Origin: Harmothoe impar
Taxonomy: Eukaryota > Annelida > Polychaeta > Phyllodocida > Polynoidae
Assembly (NCBI GenBank): GCA_947462335.1
Contig: OX381706.1
Location: forward strand, 17,026,784 to 17,090,783
Reading direction: 5' to 3'
DNA: 64,000 bases
Positions 26,891 to 64,000 of the stretch are shown here, piece after piece. A model generated the notes under the pieces. That model made no database searches, was not told the origin of the DNA, and saw nothing but the letters and a program-made list of their open reading frames with translations. A program made the translations under genes and the position numbers. Position 1 is the stretch's first letter; every line of letters begins with the position of its first letter.

Positions 26891-27733
26891 ATTGGAAGAG
26901 GCGGATTAGGATGGGTCATATCCCTATCACACTATAACCCTTCATCCAGTCAACTTTTGCATAATCCTAGTCTGGAAGCCTAGCGATCCAGAGATACATG
27001 ATCAGAAATTGAACAAAAACACCTGAATTAATCAGACTTGAGAATGCATGTTTTCTATGATGTCTTGAGTAAACATGCCCAACATTAACACGAGATTTAA
27101 TGCACAGGGAAATGTGTAAAGGGGTGATTTAAATAAAATTAGATGTGCTTACCTGATGTCAGTTGAGCATTACATTTTGAATCCAAGCTTTTCACACATT
27201 GTTGTGACATTGCTGTGACATTGCAGTGACATTGCTGTGACATCATCAATCTGTGTGTCCAATACATAGTCAGAGTGACTTTTTTTTTTTGAATGTAATA
27301 TTTATTCTGGAGTTATCAGGTTGGACTATTGTTGTGACTAATATGTGACTAACATAATTATGTAATCATTTGACTACAGGTGTCAAAATATGATGGTATA
27401 GTGAGTACTGACTATAGGCTTTATTATCAATGTAAAATCTAAAGTAGATCGCATGCATCATAAACTTCCATGTTAGAAGTTTGCCATGCTGCTTATTTAT
27501 TTCTATATTTAACTATTTTTAATAAGAGAGCACATTCAAATACCCTGCATTGAGATTTGCATACTTGTTGCCAGTTTTGCAAATGCAAGCATAACTACTA
27601 TGGATGAAATAAACGATTCATTTGAATAGAGAAATCAATTACCACATATACATCAGAATTACATATTAAATAGGTATTTTAATATTCCTATTTTTGCTGA
27701 AAGTCATTTCCACTTTTAGACTCAGGTTCCAAG
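26891..27733. other. upstream region of the receptor gene
   Basis: This is AT-rich DNA with an 11-bp tandem repeat (GCTGTGACATT and variants, four copies, 27201-27244). No TATA box could be tied with confidence to the ATG at 27734. The promoter may lie here or further upstream with a non-coding exon. Confidence 0.4.
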
Positions 27734-54791
<27,058 letters not shown>

Positions 54792-55737
54792 AGTGGACAA
54801 ATTGCACCATCACAACAATTATGGATTATACCTGAGAAGGTGGATTAGAAGAACTCTTGCAAACGATTTTGGCCACTTGGGCTTTGTTATCATAGCATAG
54901 ACGTGACAATTTGAAAAACGTTTCCCTACTGTAATTTAGCTTTGCCATTATAGCACCATAGACATACCAGTTTAAATAGGTACTGTGTTTATCCTACATA
55001 CTTCGGTACAGCTTTGTCATAGCAATTCTGAATTCTTTTCAAATTAATTCAATGTAACCAACATTTTTAATGTTATAACAACTATAGAATGTAAAAGACA
55101 AAATGCATTATTACCTGGATGCTTTAAGTGCCTTTTTCCTTTGTTTATCAAAATGTATATTTAGAATATTGAATTCTACATACGTAATTAATATATAAAC
55201 AGATTGTGACACCCATTAGTTTTAGCTTCTTACATTAGTTGTTCTTTTGCATTTATCTAGTATTGGTTGAATAAGTAAGATATTATCATTAACAGGAGTC
55301 TTCTCTCCCGATTCATGAAGTTGTCTAGATATAATATTTGGGCCACAGAGTACATCCAGAGGGGTCTCCTGTTAAATACTACTTGTCCACATGTATAGTT
55401 ACATATATGCATAGATGTATATGCTTTATGAGATTTCTATCAAAATGGTTGATATTTCATTCTATATGCAATGATTGGAGACCAATGAGGATGCACATTT
55501 ACCTCCCTCCATGATGTTTTACGTGTAACAAGTTCTTTAGAATGAAATAATTATCCACATTTTGTATAAGAAATGTTTCTTGGAAATAAACAAAATTCAC
55601 ACACAAAGAGGTCATTTCTACCATGTTGTTTGTCTCCAAGCCATACATATGGGAATTACATTCATGGATACTTACCCCGACTTCTAAAAGTTGAAATTTG
55701 TTTCAAATAATGGAAAAGTTCTATATAAAGGGGGGGG
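54792..55737 (+). other. receptor 3' untranslated region with poly(A) signal
   Basis: No further exon is seen. A canonical AATAAA at 55585-55590 is the best candidate for the transcript end, giving an untranslated region of about 800 bases. A later AATAAA at about 55950 lies inside the next repeat element. Confidence 0.55.
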
Positions 55738-57979
55738 GGGCTACAGGATTTTTCCACCCTCTTAACATGTTGGCAAAATTAGAGATATTGTCTTATCATT
55801 ACCACGTTTCTCCTTAATATTGTATAGCATCTGTTCTTTTACATATGTTAAAATTGGCACAGCAGCTTTTTTAACCATTGTTCTAGAGTAAGATGAAGAT
55901 GTATGCATTCTAAAGCTTCCAGACACATGTTGTGTTCATGAGATTCACAATAAAATCAATAGTTATATGCTTGGAAATGATATTTTTCTATACCATTTAT
56001 ATTAAATATCATGCTGGATTGTATATCTATACCTACATTCAGTAAAAGAAGTAACCATTACTCTTTTCCCTATTATGTAGGACTTTGTATGTTTATATTT
56101 TATCGATTTTATCTCAGTGTGTGGATACCTATATTTAGATACATTTCTTCTTTAATTTATCTACAAGAGCATTCCCTTATTCCATATGTATGGTAGCTCC
56201 CTAAACAGTCAATGTATATATCTTTCCTCTCATAAAAGGTTATTTGCTGGTATTGTTTCAAAACCCTGTTATGCTAAATCTCATGAACACAACATACTGT
56301 CTAACGAACACAACATGGATTAAAAAAGCATGAAATAATTAGAAATATCTTATTTAGATTATTGGGACATGTAGGAGATATATGTACAATTTAGACTGTG
56401 AAAGTACCCCCTATTTCGAATGGCTTAACTTTGAATAATGAAGCATTAAGTTATCTTATGAACACAACATCTTATGAACACAACATCTAGATTTAAATGT
56501 AGATATACATGAAATTAACCATTTATTTGCCATGAACCCATTGTTAACTCTTAATTATAACAATTGTAAGTGAGTTTGTATCATGGCCCGCCTTGTAAAT
56601 GTAATTTCTCTCTACTATCTTAACAACACAACATCTTCTGAACACAACATCTTCTGAACACAACACCTTCTGCGCACAACATGTGAACTTCCATGTAGAT
56701 TTAGTTAAAATTGAGCATGTTTTTGCATTGACTTTATTGATACATGCTGATTATTACTAAAGTAATTGTTTTGTTATCAGAACCCTGCTTATAATAGTCC
56801 TTTTCATACTATCTTATGAACACAACATTACGAACACAACATCTTCTGAACACAACATCTTCTGAACACAACATCTTCTGAACACAACACCTTATAGACA
56901 CAACCTGTTAATTTACATGTAGATCTAGATGAAATTGACCCAATTTGTAATGAGGTCATTGATATCTGTTGATTGTGACAATAGTTATTGATTTCTTATC
57001 AGAACCCTGCTTCTAAATGTACTTTTCCTACTATCTTACTAACACAACATTATGAACACAACTTCTTCTGAACACAACGTCTTCTGAACACAACAACTCA
57101 CGAACACAACATGTTGGTTTCTAGCTAAACTATCATAAACTATACCATTTCACTGCCATGAGCTGATTCATATGAGCTCCCTATGCATTATTGTGAGTGA
57201 TTTTTAGCATATATTTGCTTGTATATACCAGTTTTCTACCATCTTCCGAACACAACATCTTCTGAACACAACAGGTGTAAAAACATCATAAATACACTAA
57301 AATCCAAAGGTTTAACTATGCACACTTTTAGGTATGGCCACAAGGATGTAGTCCATTGATTTACATGAAATTTCAGTTTAATTTAGGTGGGAATATTGCC
57401 ATTAAAACTTTAGGCCCTTAAACAATACGTTTTCTGATTCACTTTTTAGGCTCTAAAGCAAGGAGAAATAATTGCCCTTGTATATTTATTTTAATCATGC
57501 AAATATATTGGGTATAGTAGATGGCTTATATGTTACAATATCATGTCTCAACATGTTTTCACTATGGATAAAGTAATCACAAAGTTGCTGTGATGATATC
57601 GTGTATGTAATGCCCCATTCATAACCAAATATGGAGAACTAGGAAATAATTAGAAAAATAGGGAAAAATCATGTTTATATTGCCTTTACCATATACTTTC
57701 AAAAATAATATGTAAAAATGTAAAAATGTATATACAAGCATGATAAAAAATCTGCATAAGTTCAACATTGGTCAGGGGACATCCATTTTGGGCTGTTTTT
57801 AGTTATTAAATACAGTTTTTCTTATAAAAATGATCATCAATTCCCACAAATTACACATTTATACTAATGAGCAAAGCAAAGGTCACAAAGCAGTAGAAAA
57901 AACTTAAAGGATAAACTTGATTTCTCAGATTTATATTGAAATATGTGATATTTTGGGGGTTGGAAAAATCCTGTAGCCC
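55738..57979. mobile_element. 2.2-kb region bounded by 19-bp inverted repeats
   Basis: GGGCTACAGGATTTTTCCA at 55738-55756 is the exact complement of 57961-57979. The interior is AT-rich, has no transposase frame, and holds the GAACACAAC array. The exact inverted ends suggest a non-autonomous element. No target duplication was established. Confidence 0.55.
56281..57275. repeat. clustered GAACACAACATCTTCT repeats with ~190-bp higher-order period
   Basis: Six clusters begin near 56281, 56455, 56630, 56815, 57035 and 57241. Each holds two to six copies of GAACACAACATCTTCT or a variant. The spacers between several clusters are recognisably related (shared CAGAACCCTGCTT and TACTATCTTA). This is a degenerate satellite with a composite unit. 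Confidence 0.85.
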
Positions 57980-58981
57980 GTTAACGAGGAGGTAGTGTAT
58001 ACGGGTCGGATCGAAAAAAAATGCTTATCTGGGGGTACATAAGGACAAAACACAAAATTCACAATTTCACTTGACAATTTTATTTTCCTGAAAGGGTAGC
58101 ATCTTGACTCCCTGAAACCGCCGTGGAACTCTGTTTCGCCCAAGAATGCAGTTTTTATTCACCGTAGACCACATGCTACCCTAATCCCGAGGCGTCTGTG
58201 ACGTTAATGAATAGTGCACTGCAAGAAACTCTTTTAAAGTGACCTAGGTATTCCAAATTTTGGCTCCTAGTTGGCTGACTAGGTACCATTGATCCTGGGA
58301 AATTTCATAGCTGTAAGTCGTAAATTAAAAAAATTGTGGCACTTTTAATTATGTAGAAAATAGAAAAATCCAAAGCATTCTATAACACTTAACCAACTTT
58401 AGCCTAGTTTCCTAAATCTTGCTTTGTTTACCATTAAAATTACTGTCTAATGTCTTTAGTACATCTGGTTGCCAAAGCAAAAGGTTTTAGGTGTGAGTTT
58501 CCGACCAATTAGTCACACTAGTGTGTGCAACATGGTACCAAGTGCCCAGTTAACGTCACAGACGCCTCGAGTTTCACAGTAATAAACTAGATTGGTTACA
58601 AAATCATTAAAAGTGTTTAGAACATCTTAATACCTTACACACATTTACAGAACAGGTTGGTGCATTGTTTAGAACCTTAATGGAAACATTTTTACAATTT
58701 TTTGAGTATGCGCTCAGTCTTTAAACAAAAAAAATTCACTTTTTTACCGTGTGTCGGCACGCGCAGCACCACACCATCAAAATATTTACATTACAATGGA
58801 ACCTCCTGGGCTCTATTCTACAAGGCAAGTTTACCTGTTTACAACCATTTAAAACAGTAATAAAGACCCTTCTAGCACTAGCAGGGTCATACTAGCTGTC
58901 TGGCTAAACCCATACATTTACTAGGTTAACGTCACAGACGCCTCGGAAATCTCTACTATAACAGTACTTTACTAGAACGGT

Positions 58982-59101
58982 CACACAGCCATCAGAAGTG
59001 TTATAGGCCTCCTCGTCTTCTCTCTTCTTGCGGGCCCGACTTTCCGCCTTGCGCTGTGCGCCCGTCTTTACCATTCCAGGCGGCAGCTTCGGTCGTACCA
59101 T
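58982..59101 (-). CDS. possible exon of an unknown minus-strand gene (basic Arg/Lys helix)
   Basis: ATG at 59101 opens MVRPKLPPGMVKTGAQRKAE and a highly charged SRARKKREDEEAY stretch, in locally GC-rich, coding-like DNA. A splice-acceptor-like CTACTTTGCAG ends one base before the ATG. The downstream boundary is unclear. The frame then runs into a 19-bp motif copy and stops at 58904. No family is recognised with confidence. Confidence 0.35.
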
Positions 59102-60195
59102 ACTGCAAAGTAGACAACAATTTATGATTATTTAAGGGAATTTCAGACCTTTTAAATAAATTTGCAACATGAATAATAATTGCTAATTATTGGCAAATGT
59201 TTACTTAAGTTGATTGTATAATTAGACACAGGTGTATAGCAAAACCATGGAGGATTTTGAGCACATCAGACAAACAGAAGTGGGTCTGCCCCAGCATTTA
59301 AGCAAAAACAGCCAGGGGACACAGAAGTTGGAAAAAAAAGTTTTAACTACTGCCAATACACCTTACTGGCTCTTTAGATATATAGTAGGGGCATGCTGTC
59401 TAAAAATATGGAGAGGTTGGGTGCATGGGAACTACTATTTCCATTCGATTAACTGCTTTCGAGGCGTCTGTGACGTTAATGAAATGACCTATAAATATAT
59501 GTAAACTTTGATAAATAAAAACATTTCTTGGTCAGGGCATTAGCTTACATGCCCCTGAAGCATGGTAGGAAGTAACATTGTTCAAATCGATCAAATAGTC
59601 ACTGTACAGTGACAATTTCATTTTCGTCGGAGGCGTCTGTGACGTTAACCCGAAAATGCATAAATTGGCTTGCAGTGGCCAGAAAAGGAGTACCAGCGTA
59701 AATATAGCCCACCAACATGATGAGGGGACTTAGTAGGAAGAGAATTAACCATGATATATTAAGTTCAGATAGCTTTCAGCTGAGTGAGAGTACATTTTCT
59801 GACTGAAAATCCAAAAAATTTCCAAAATATTTTTTTAAAAGGCATAAAACATAGCCTTAGATACATGGGATTGCTACTAAACTGCATAGAGGCATAGAGG
59901 AACATCTATTCTATTGAATCAAGTTGATATGTACCCTCAGGGAAAGATAGAACGATAGCCAGAATGATTTTTCGCCGAGCCCACATTAACGTCACAGACG
60001 CCTCCGCCGAGGGTGCACCGGTTAGAAATTGCGAAAACCAACATGGGGGCGTCCATGACATTAATAAGCGAGCACTTAAACGAAAATAAACGATCAAGTC
60101 TACCTAAAATAGACAGTTCTAAACGAAAATAAATGTATCAGCGCGGGCCTTGGTGCAAAATGAATCAAAATATAACATATTTTGGTCTGATCCCT

Positions 60196-60421
60196 TACCT
60201 TTCTCGGTGGAAATAGCTGAAAAAGAACTCTGAATTGTTGGTTTGGGAGTCGCTCCAGCAAGATCAGACGCTTCTTTGCTCGTCAAAACGGTACCCGGAT
60301 GTGTGCCACTTCCGGTGGGTAACAGGAACGCCGACCTCGTTCCCACGCCAAATTTTGGGTTAACGTCACAGACGCCTCCGCAAAGTATAAATACCCCTCC
60401 CGCGGTGCCTGTTCGGTACAT
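60196..60421 (-). CDS. possible first exon of an unknown minus-strand gene
   Basis: In CpG-rich DNA, the minus strand reads SGTHPGTVLTSKEASDLAGA and then TPKPTIQSSFSAISTEK, followed by a strong donor (AAAG then GTAAGG). It does not join in phase to the 59101 exon, so one model is wrong or the segment is partly untranslated. A plus-strand TATAAATA lies at 60385-60392. Confidence 0.3.
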
Positions 60422-61148
60422 ATCGAATCAAATGCTGTTGAGGATCCTCAAATACAACCCAATAGAGTACACAGGGTACAAGAAATATATATAAAAACAT
60501 AATTAAACGCTGGAAAGGCTATAATGCTTGGAGGCGTCTGTGACGATAACTCGAGTTCCAATACACTATATTGCCCATAAGGGAGAGAAAAAGTGGGCGT
60601 GGCTCAAATTTTTTTTTGCCATGAGCTCACCCATTGAGAGGCTCTAGATTGCTGGTAGTAAGGATATTTAGTGAATACTATTAATAAAGATATAGGCCCT
60701 TTTATTAACGTCACAGACGCCTCTGAAACATGTAGTTGCTACATTTGAAGGTCACTGTTGACAAATTTGCGTGGGATATGAAAGTGTAACGAGCTGATTT
60801 GTTCAGATAACATATATAGCTACTAGGAAATGCTGTTTAGTGATAGTTTTTGATGTGTCAGTTGACATGAGGGCCTTGTTAAACATGGATAATTAGCTAA
60901 AAAACAAGGATTTTAGCCATTTTTCAACTTTGGAGGCTCATAAATCAGCAAAAAATCATTGTATATGCAAAATTATAATTTTTACCGAAAGCCTAGAGTA
61001 TGCCCTCTTATGAAAAACCAACAAAGACCATACTGGTGTATGTATTTTTATTCTGTGGCTCTTGCAAAGCAGATAATCCCCCAAAACCCAGATCAGCATC
61101 TTTTTTCGATCCGACCCATACCCTTTGGACCACAACTTCAAAAAATCT

Positions 61149-61611
61149 ACCATAAAACCCCGCCTATAAGACACATTTTATTTGTTGTTTTATTTCCATA
61201 TAAGCCCAATTTTCCTCTTCAAACTCACATTCGGCTTATAGGCGGGGTTCAGGCAAAAAAATAGATATTGAAAATGAGCTGGGGAAAAATAGGAAGTATT
61301 GCTGATTACATGTATAACCATACATTTTAGTTACTATTTCTTGAATATTAGAGGTCATCTTCACTTGATATATGGGTATGTAGTTTAAGGTACCATCTAT
61401 CTAATGAATTCTGTTAAAAAGGGCATTTGAATTTGTTTGAAATTTGGTTAGATTGGCACCAAAAGCCCCTAAGATTCCAAAAGTGGGGGGTCGGCTTATA
61501 GGCGGGGTTTTCCAATTTGTCAAAATCATTTCCTATAAGCTGAATATTTGTCCTTAAACTCACTTTCGGCTTATAGGCGGGGTCGACTTATAGGTGGGGT
61601 TTTGCGGTACA
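61149..61611. mobile_element. ~463-bp element with TACC(A/G)...CCCCGCCTATAAG ends
   Basis: The left end TACCATAAAACCCCGCCTAT matches the complement of the right end (ATAGGTGGGGTTTTGCGGTA). The internal word CGGCTTATAGGCGGGGT recurs at about 61230, 61491 and 61567. It is a MITE-type family with subterminal repeats. Confidence 0.75.
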
Positions 61612-61839
61612 TAGAATGTACCAGGCAACTTATCGTATCAATCATCAATCTTCAACATAAAGAGAGTCATTTTTCAATGTCTTCCAAGCAAATATTTACA
61701 AACGTTTTTATGTATTTATTGGGAAACTCTGACTTAACCTAGAGTTATTTCATAGTGAGATGAGGCCATGTTTGATTTTGGTTGTTAGATATTGTGCCTT
61801 AATAATGAGGCATTCAGTTCCATGACCGCAAACTTCTGC

Positions 61840-62700
61840 GTCCTTCATACCTTGTCAGTCATGTCCGCCATACCTTGTCCAATATATCTGCCATCATGTT
61901 AATCCTACTTTGTCTAACGTGTCTGTCATACCTGCTCTATCATGACAAGGGATAGAGGGGAGATAGGTATGAAGGAGGATGGGTTAAGAGAGATAGTGGA
62001 GGGATAGCTAGAGTTATCGTTGGGGGTGTGACTGCGGTTGGGCAGGATGGGCGGGGATGATGGCTTAACCACCATGCCATATCCGTAATACACATGTACC
62101 ATGTCATGTATGTCATGTCATGACTGTCATGCCATGTCCGTCATGTCATGCCATGTCCGTCATGCCATGTCCGTCATACCATGTCCATCATTTCATCTTC
62201 GGGATCTTATGTCCATAATTCCATGTCTGTCATCGTATATAAGCGGGATATGTATTGAGGGCTAGGGGGCGAGATAGCTAGGGGGAGAAACAAGAGATAA
62301 GGATATATGTATGGTGTACAATAATCAGAGGGCGGGAGTGGGGGTTGTTGATGTACTGTTGACATATTGCTGATATACTGTTGCTGTACAATTATGTAAA
62401 GCTGACATACAATGATGTACAGTTGATGCACTATGATGCATAGATAATGCATTTGAGAGGTATCGATGATTGGTATAAGGGGTCAGATGGTGGACAGGTA
62501 GCTGATGAGATAGGGGGCATTGTGGCAGATGAGTAGATTATTAAATGGCGGACGTGTAGCTGACTTGATGATGGACAATGACGGACAAGTGGTGATAGAC
62601 AGGTGGTAACGGACAATAATGGAAAAGATTAGTATGTGGGTTAAATAGGTGTTTATCCTGATTTGTATGACGGACAGTGGCGGACAATGATGATTTATTT
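61840..62700. repeat. degenerate minisatellite with opposite-strand halves
   Basis: The left half (about 61850-62240) repeats variants of ATGTCCGTCAT. The right half (about 62340-62700) repeats the complementary sense (ATGACGGACA, ATGGCGGACA). This makes a large, imperfect inverted arrangement with no gene. Confidence 0.65.
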
Positions 62701-62733
62701 TGGTCAAATATGGTACCAGGTAGGAGAAGGGAA

Positions 62734-62883
62734 CCCAGCTAACAAACAACGTAATTTTACATCAAAGTAACGTTTAAAAACTTCACATAACTTTATGCCA
62801 TAGTAAGGAGCCTTAGAGAAACGTTAAATATAACGTTATAAAATGTTGTATAATCTTTTTTTTGCTTACTGGGAATAGGTTGT
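62734..62883. mobile_element. CCCAG...CTGGG MITE, copy 2 (150 bp)
   Basis: Same ends and interior as 38923-39066 (CCCAGCTAACAAA, GCCTTAGA, AACGTTATAAAATG, TTACTGGG), with moderate divergence. Confidence 0.82.
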
Positions 62884-64000
62884 TGGTGCGTATTACTACA
62901 TTAGCATTGTCTATTCAAACAGACTGTACCAATATGATAGTACTGTGCATGGTTCTGGTGTGTACCATTAATCTGGTACATTGTGTGTGACTATTAGACC
63001 ATGACAACCTAGCTATGCTAGGCAACTGACCCCCTAGCATGGGTCTGCAATCTCAATGGTTCAATCGCAAGAACAATGGGTCTTATCTATACCAACACAG
63101 GGGGCATGGGTGGGGAAAGTTTTTTTCCTTTTTCTCATGATTTTAACCTCTTTATGATCTTACCATATTTATAGGAGATGAAACCATAACGTAGAGTGAT
63201 GGATCAGTATCTATTCCACTACCCTCTATGTTTAGGTTTATTAGCAAATGTAACAGAAAATTCGGAAATTGATTTTACTGGGTCTGTATGAAATAATTTT
63301 ATGACTGGGTCCTGTTAAATGCATTATATCTTATTAAATTTAAACCATTTTAGTTTGTAAATTGGCCAGTGTATAGATTGCGATTTCTCTTTCCAAAAGT
63401 ACATGATTTATGGTAAATTGTGCCGATAACATTAATATAATGTAAATGCCCAGATACACTGTTGCTGGTGGGAAGTCCATTATACTGGTACACCCTAGTT
63501 GGAGTGTAAAAGTACAGCTCATTAAGACCGAACTTAAAAAGAGGGTATGTCCTCGACTTGGGTACAGAATCGATGGGGCTTTCAGATAGTTTGGCAAGGG
63601 GCTCAATTTCTATTCTTTCATTCCTGAGTGGCGTATGGGTGCGGTGCATGGAAGTGGAGCTAGCTTGCCTCTTGTTTTATGCAAGAACATCTTTTAAACA
63701 ATTCCCCCTACTATCCTGCTCCGCCCAAGATCGTACATATCTATCAGAACTATTTGTTTCACTAATCTGAGAAACCGGCATCAACTGTTTATTTATAGTC
63801 ATTAGTGGGTTTTGTGATGCAATCAAAAATCACCTGATATCAGTTTCAAGGTGCAAACCCAATCGGGGAAATTGAAACCCCTTGATTGCCATTGCTGGGG
63901 AGAAGCCATTTTGTGGGGCTTAGGAACCTCATTACAAACCGGCTTATTAGACGCTTTCCACTAATAAGCATCTTATTTCACATTATTTCGTATTATTGTA
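62884..64000. other. unassigned DNA at the window end
   Basis: Overlapping minus-strand frames at 63340-63649 (for example NERIEIEPLAKLSESPIDSV) are about 90-100 residues, without a recognised domain or clear splice sites. A coding exon cannot be excluded. No repeats or RNA genes are evident. Confidence 0.35.

Larger units (their letters stand above)
58189..60723. repeat. nine dispersed copies of a 19-bp motif in both orientations
   Basis: GAGGCGTCTGTGACGTTAA occurs at 58189(+), 58550(-), 58926(-), 59461(+), 59630(+), 59986(-), 60359(-), 60531(+, one mismatch) and 60705(-). A decayed copy is near 60048. The flanks are unrelated beyond one base on each side. The start-to-start distances fall near multiples of 180. 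I saw no copy elsewhere in the window. The TGACG core resembles a CREB/ATF half-site. Confidence 0.9.
58003..61117. mobile_element. 3.1-kb region bounded by 31-bp inverted repeats
   Basis: 58003-58033 (GGGTCGGATCG...TTATCTGGG) and the complement of 61087-61117 differ at two positions. It contains nine copies of the GAGGCGTCTGTGACGTTAA motif and two exon-like segments on the minus strand. It could be one large non-autonomous element or a gene-bearing segment flanked by copies of a smaller repeat. Confidence 0.55.

Noticed and set aside
58189..60723. CRISPR-like array
   Set aside because: Copies occur in both orientations, spacing is irregular multiples of about 180 bp rather than uniform short spacers, the genome is an animal and no cas genes exist.
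63340..63649. Overlapping minus-strand frames as a gene
   Set aside because: There is no domain, no clear splice or promoter signal, and competing frames of similar length overlap.

Overview
This window is eukaryotic nuclear DNA from an animal, probably a marine invertebrate. It is AT-rich, has long GT-AG introns, and carries many microsatellites and small inverted-repeat elements. The one large host gene mixes ApeC, kringle, discoidin, CUB, C-type lectin, LDLa and leucine-rich modules with a seven-helix receptor. That mixture suggests an invertebrate deuterostome or lophotrochozoan, but I cannot name the species.

Layout. Positions 1-5100 are non-coding, with a 0.6 kb tandem duplication carrying CA/TA microsatellites, two foldback elements and a tRNA-like SINE. 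Positions 5105-23684 hold three nested mobile elements. The outermost and oldest is a non-LTR retrotransposon (LINE) on the minus strand, at 5105-5444 and 21024-23684. A Penelope-like retroelement (5445-21023, minus strand, long terminal repeats, 11-bp target duplication) is inserted in it. A 9.7-kb Polinton/Maverick-type virus-like element (5691-15417, 6-bp target duplication GGGATC, about 420-bp terminal inverted repeats) is inserted in the left long repeat of the Penelope element. The Polinton has a chromodomain integrase, an adenovirus-type cysteine protease, a broken capsid-like gene and several small basic or hydrophobic virion-like proteins. I see no family-B DNA polymerase and no packaging ATPase in it.

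Positions 23685-27733 are intergenic repeats, including a MITE, a foldback element, a SINE and a LINE relic. Positions 27734-54791 contain one plus-strand gene that I model as 37 exons with every splice phase agreeing (7689 nt, 2562 residues). It encodes a GRL101/LGR-like G-protein-coupled receptor with a signal peptide, a very large lectin-like and adhesion-like ectodomain, leucine-rich repeats, seven helices and a tail that looks like a degenerate kinase C-lobe.

Positions 55738-61117 are the oddest non-coding part. Two adjacent regions are each bounded by inverted repeats. The first carries clusters of a GAACACAAC motif about every 190 bp. The second carries nine copies of a 19-bp motif in both orientations, spaced at near-multiples of about 180 bp. 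The rest, to 64000, holds MITEs, a degenerate minisatellite and otherwise unassigned AT-rich DNA.

All calls come from reading the sequence. No database or structure search was possible.
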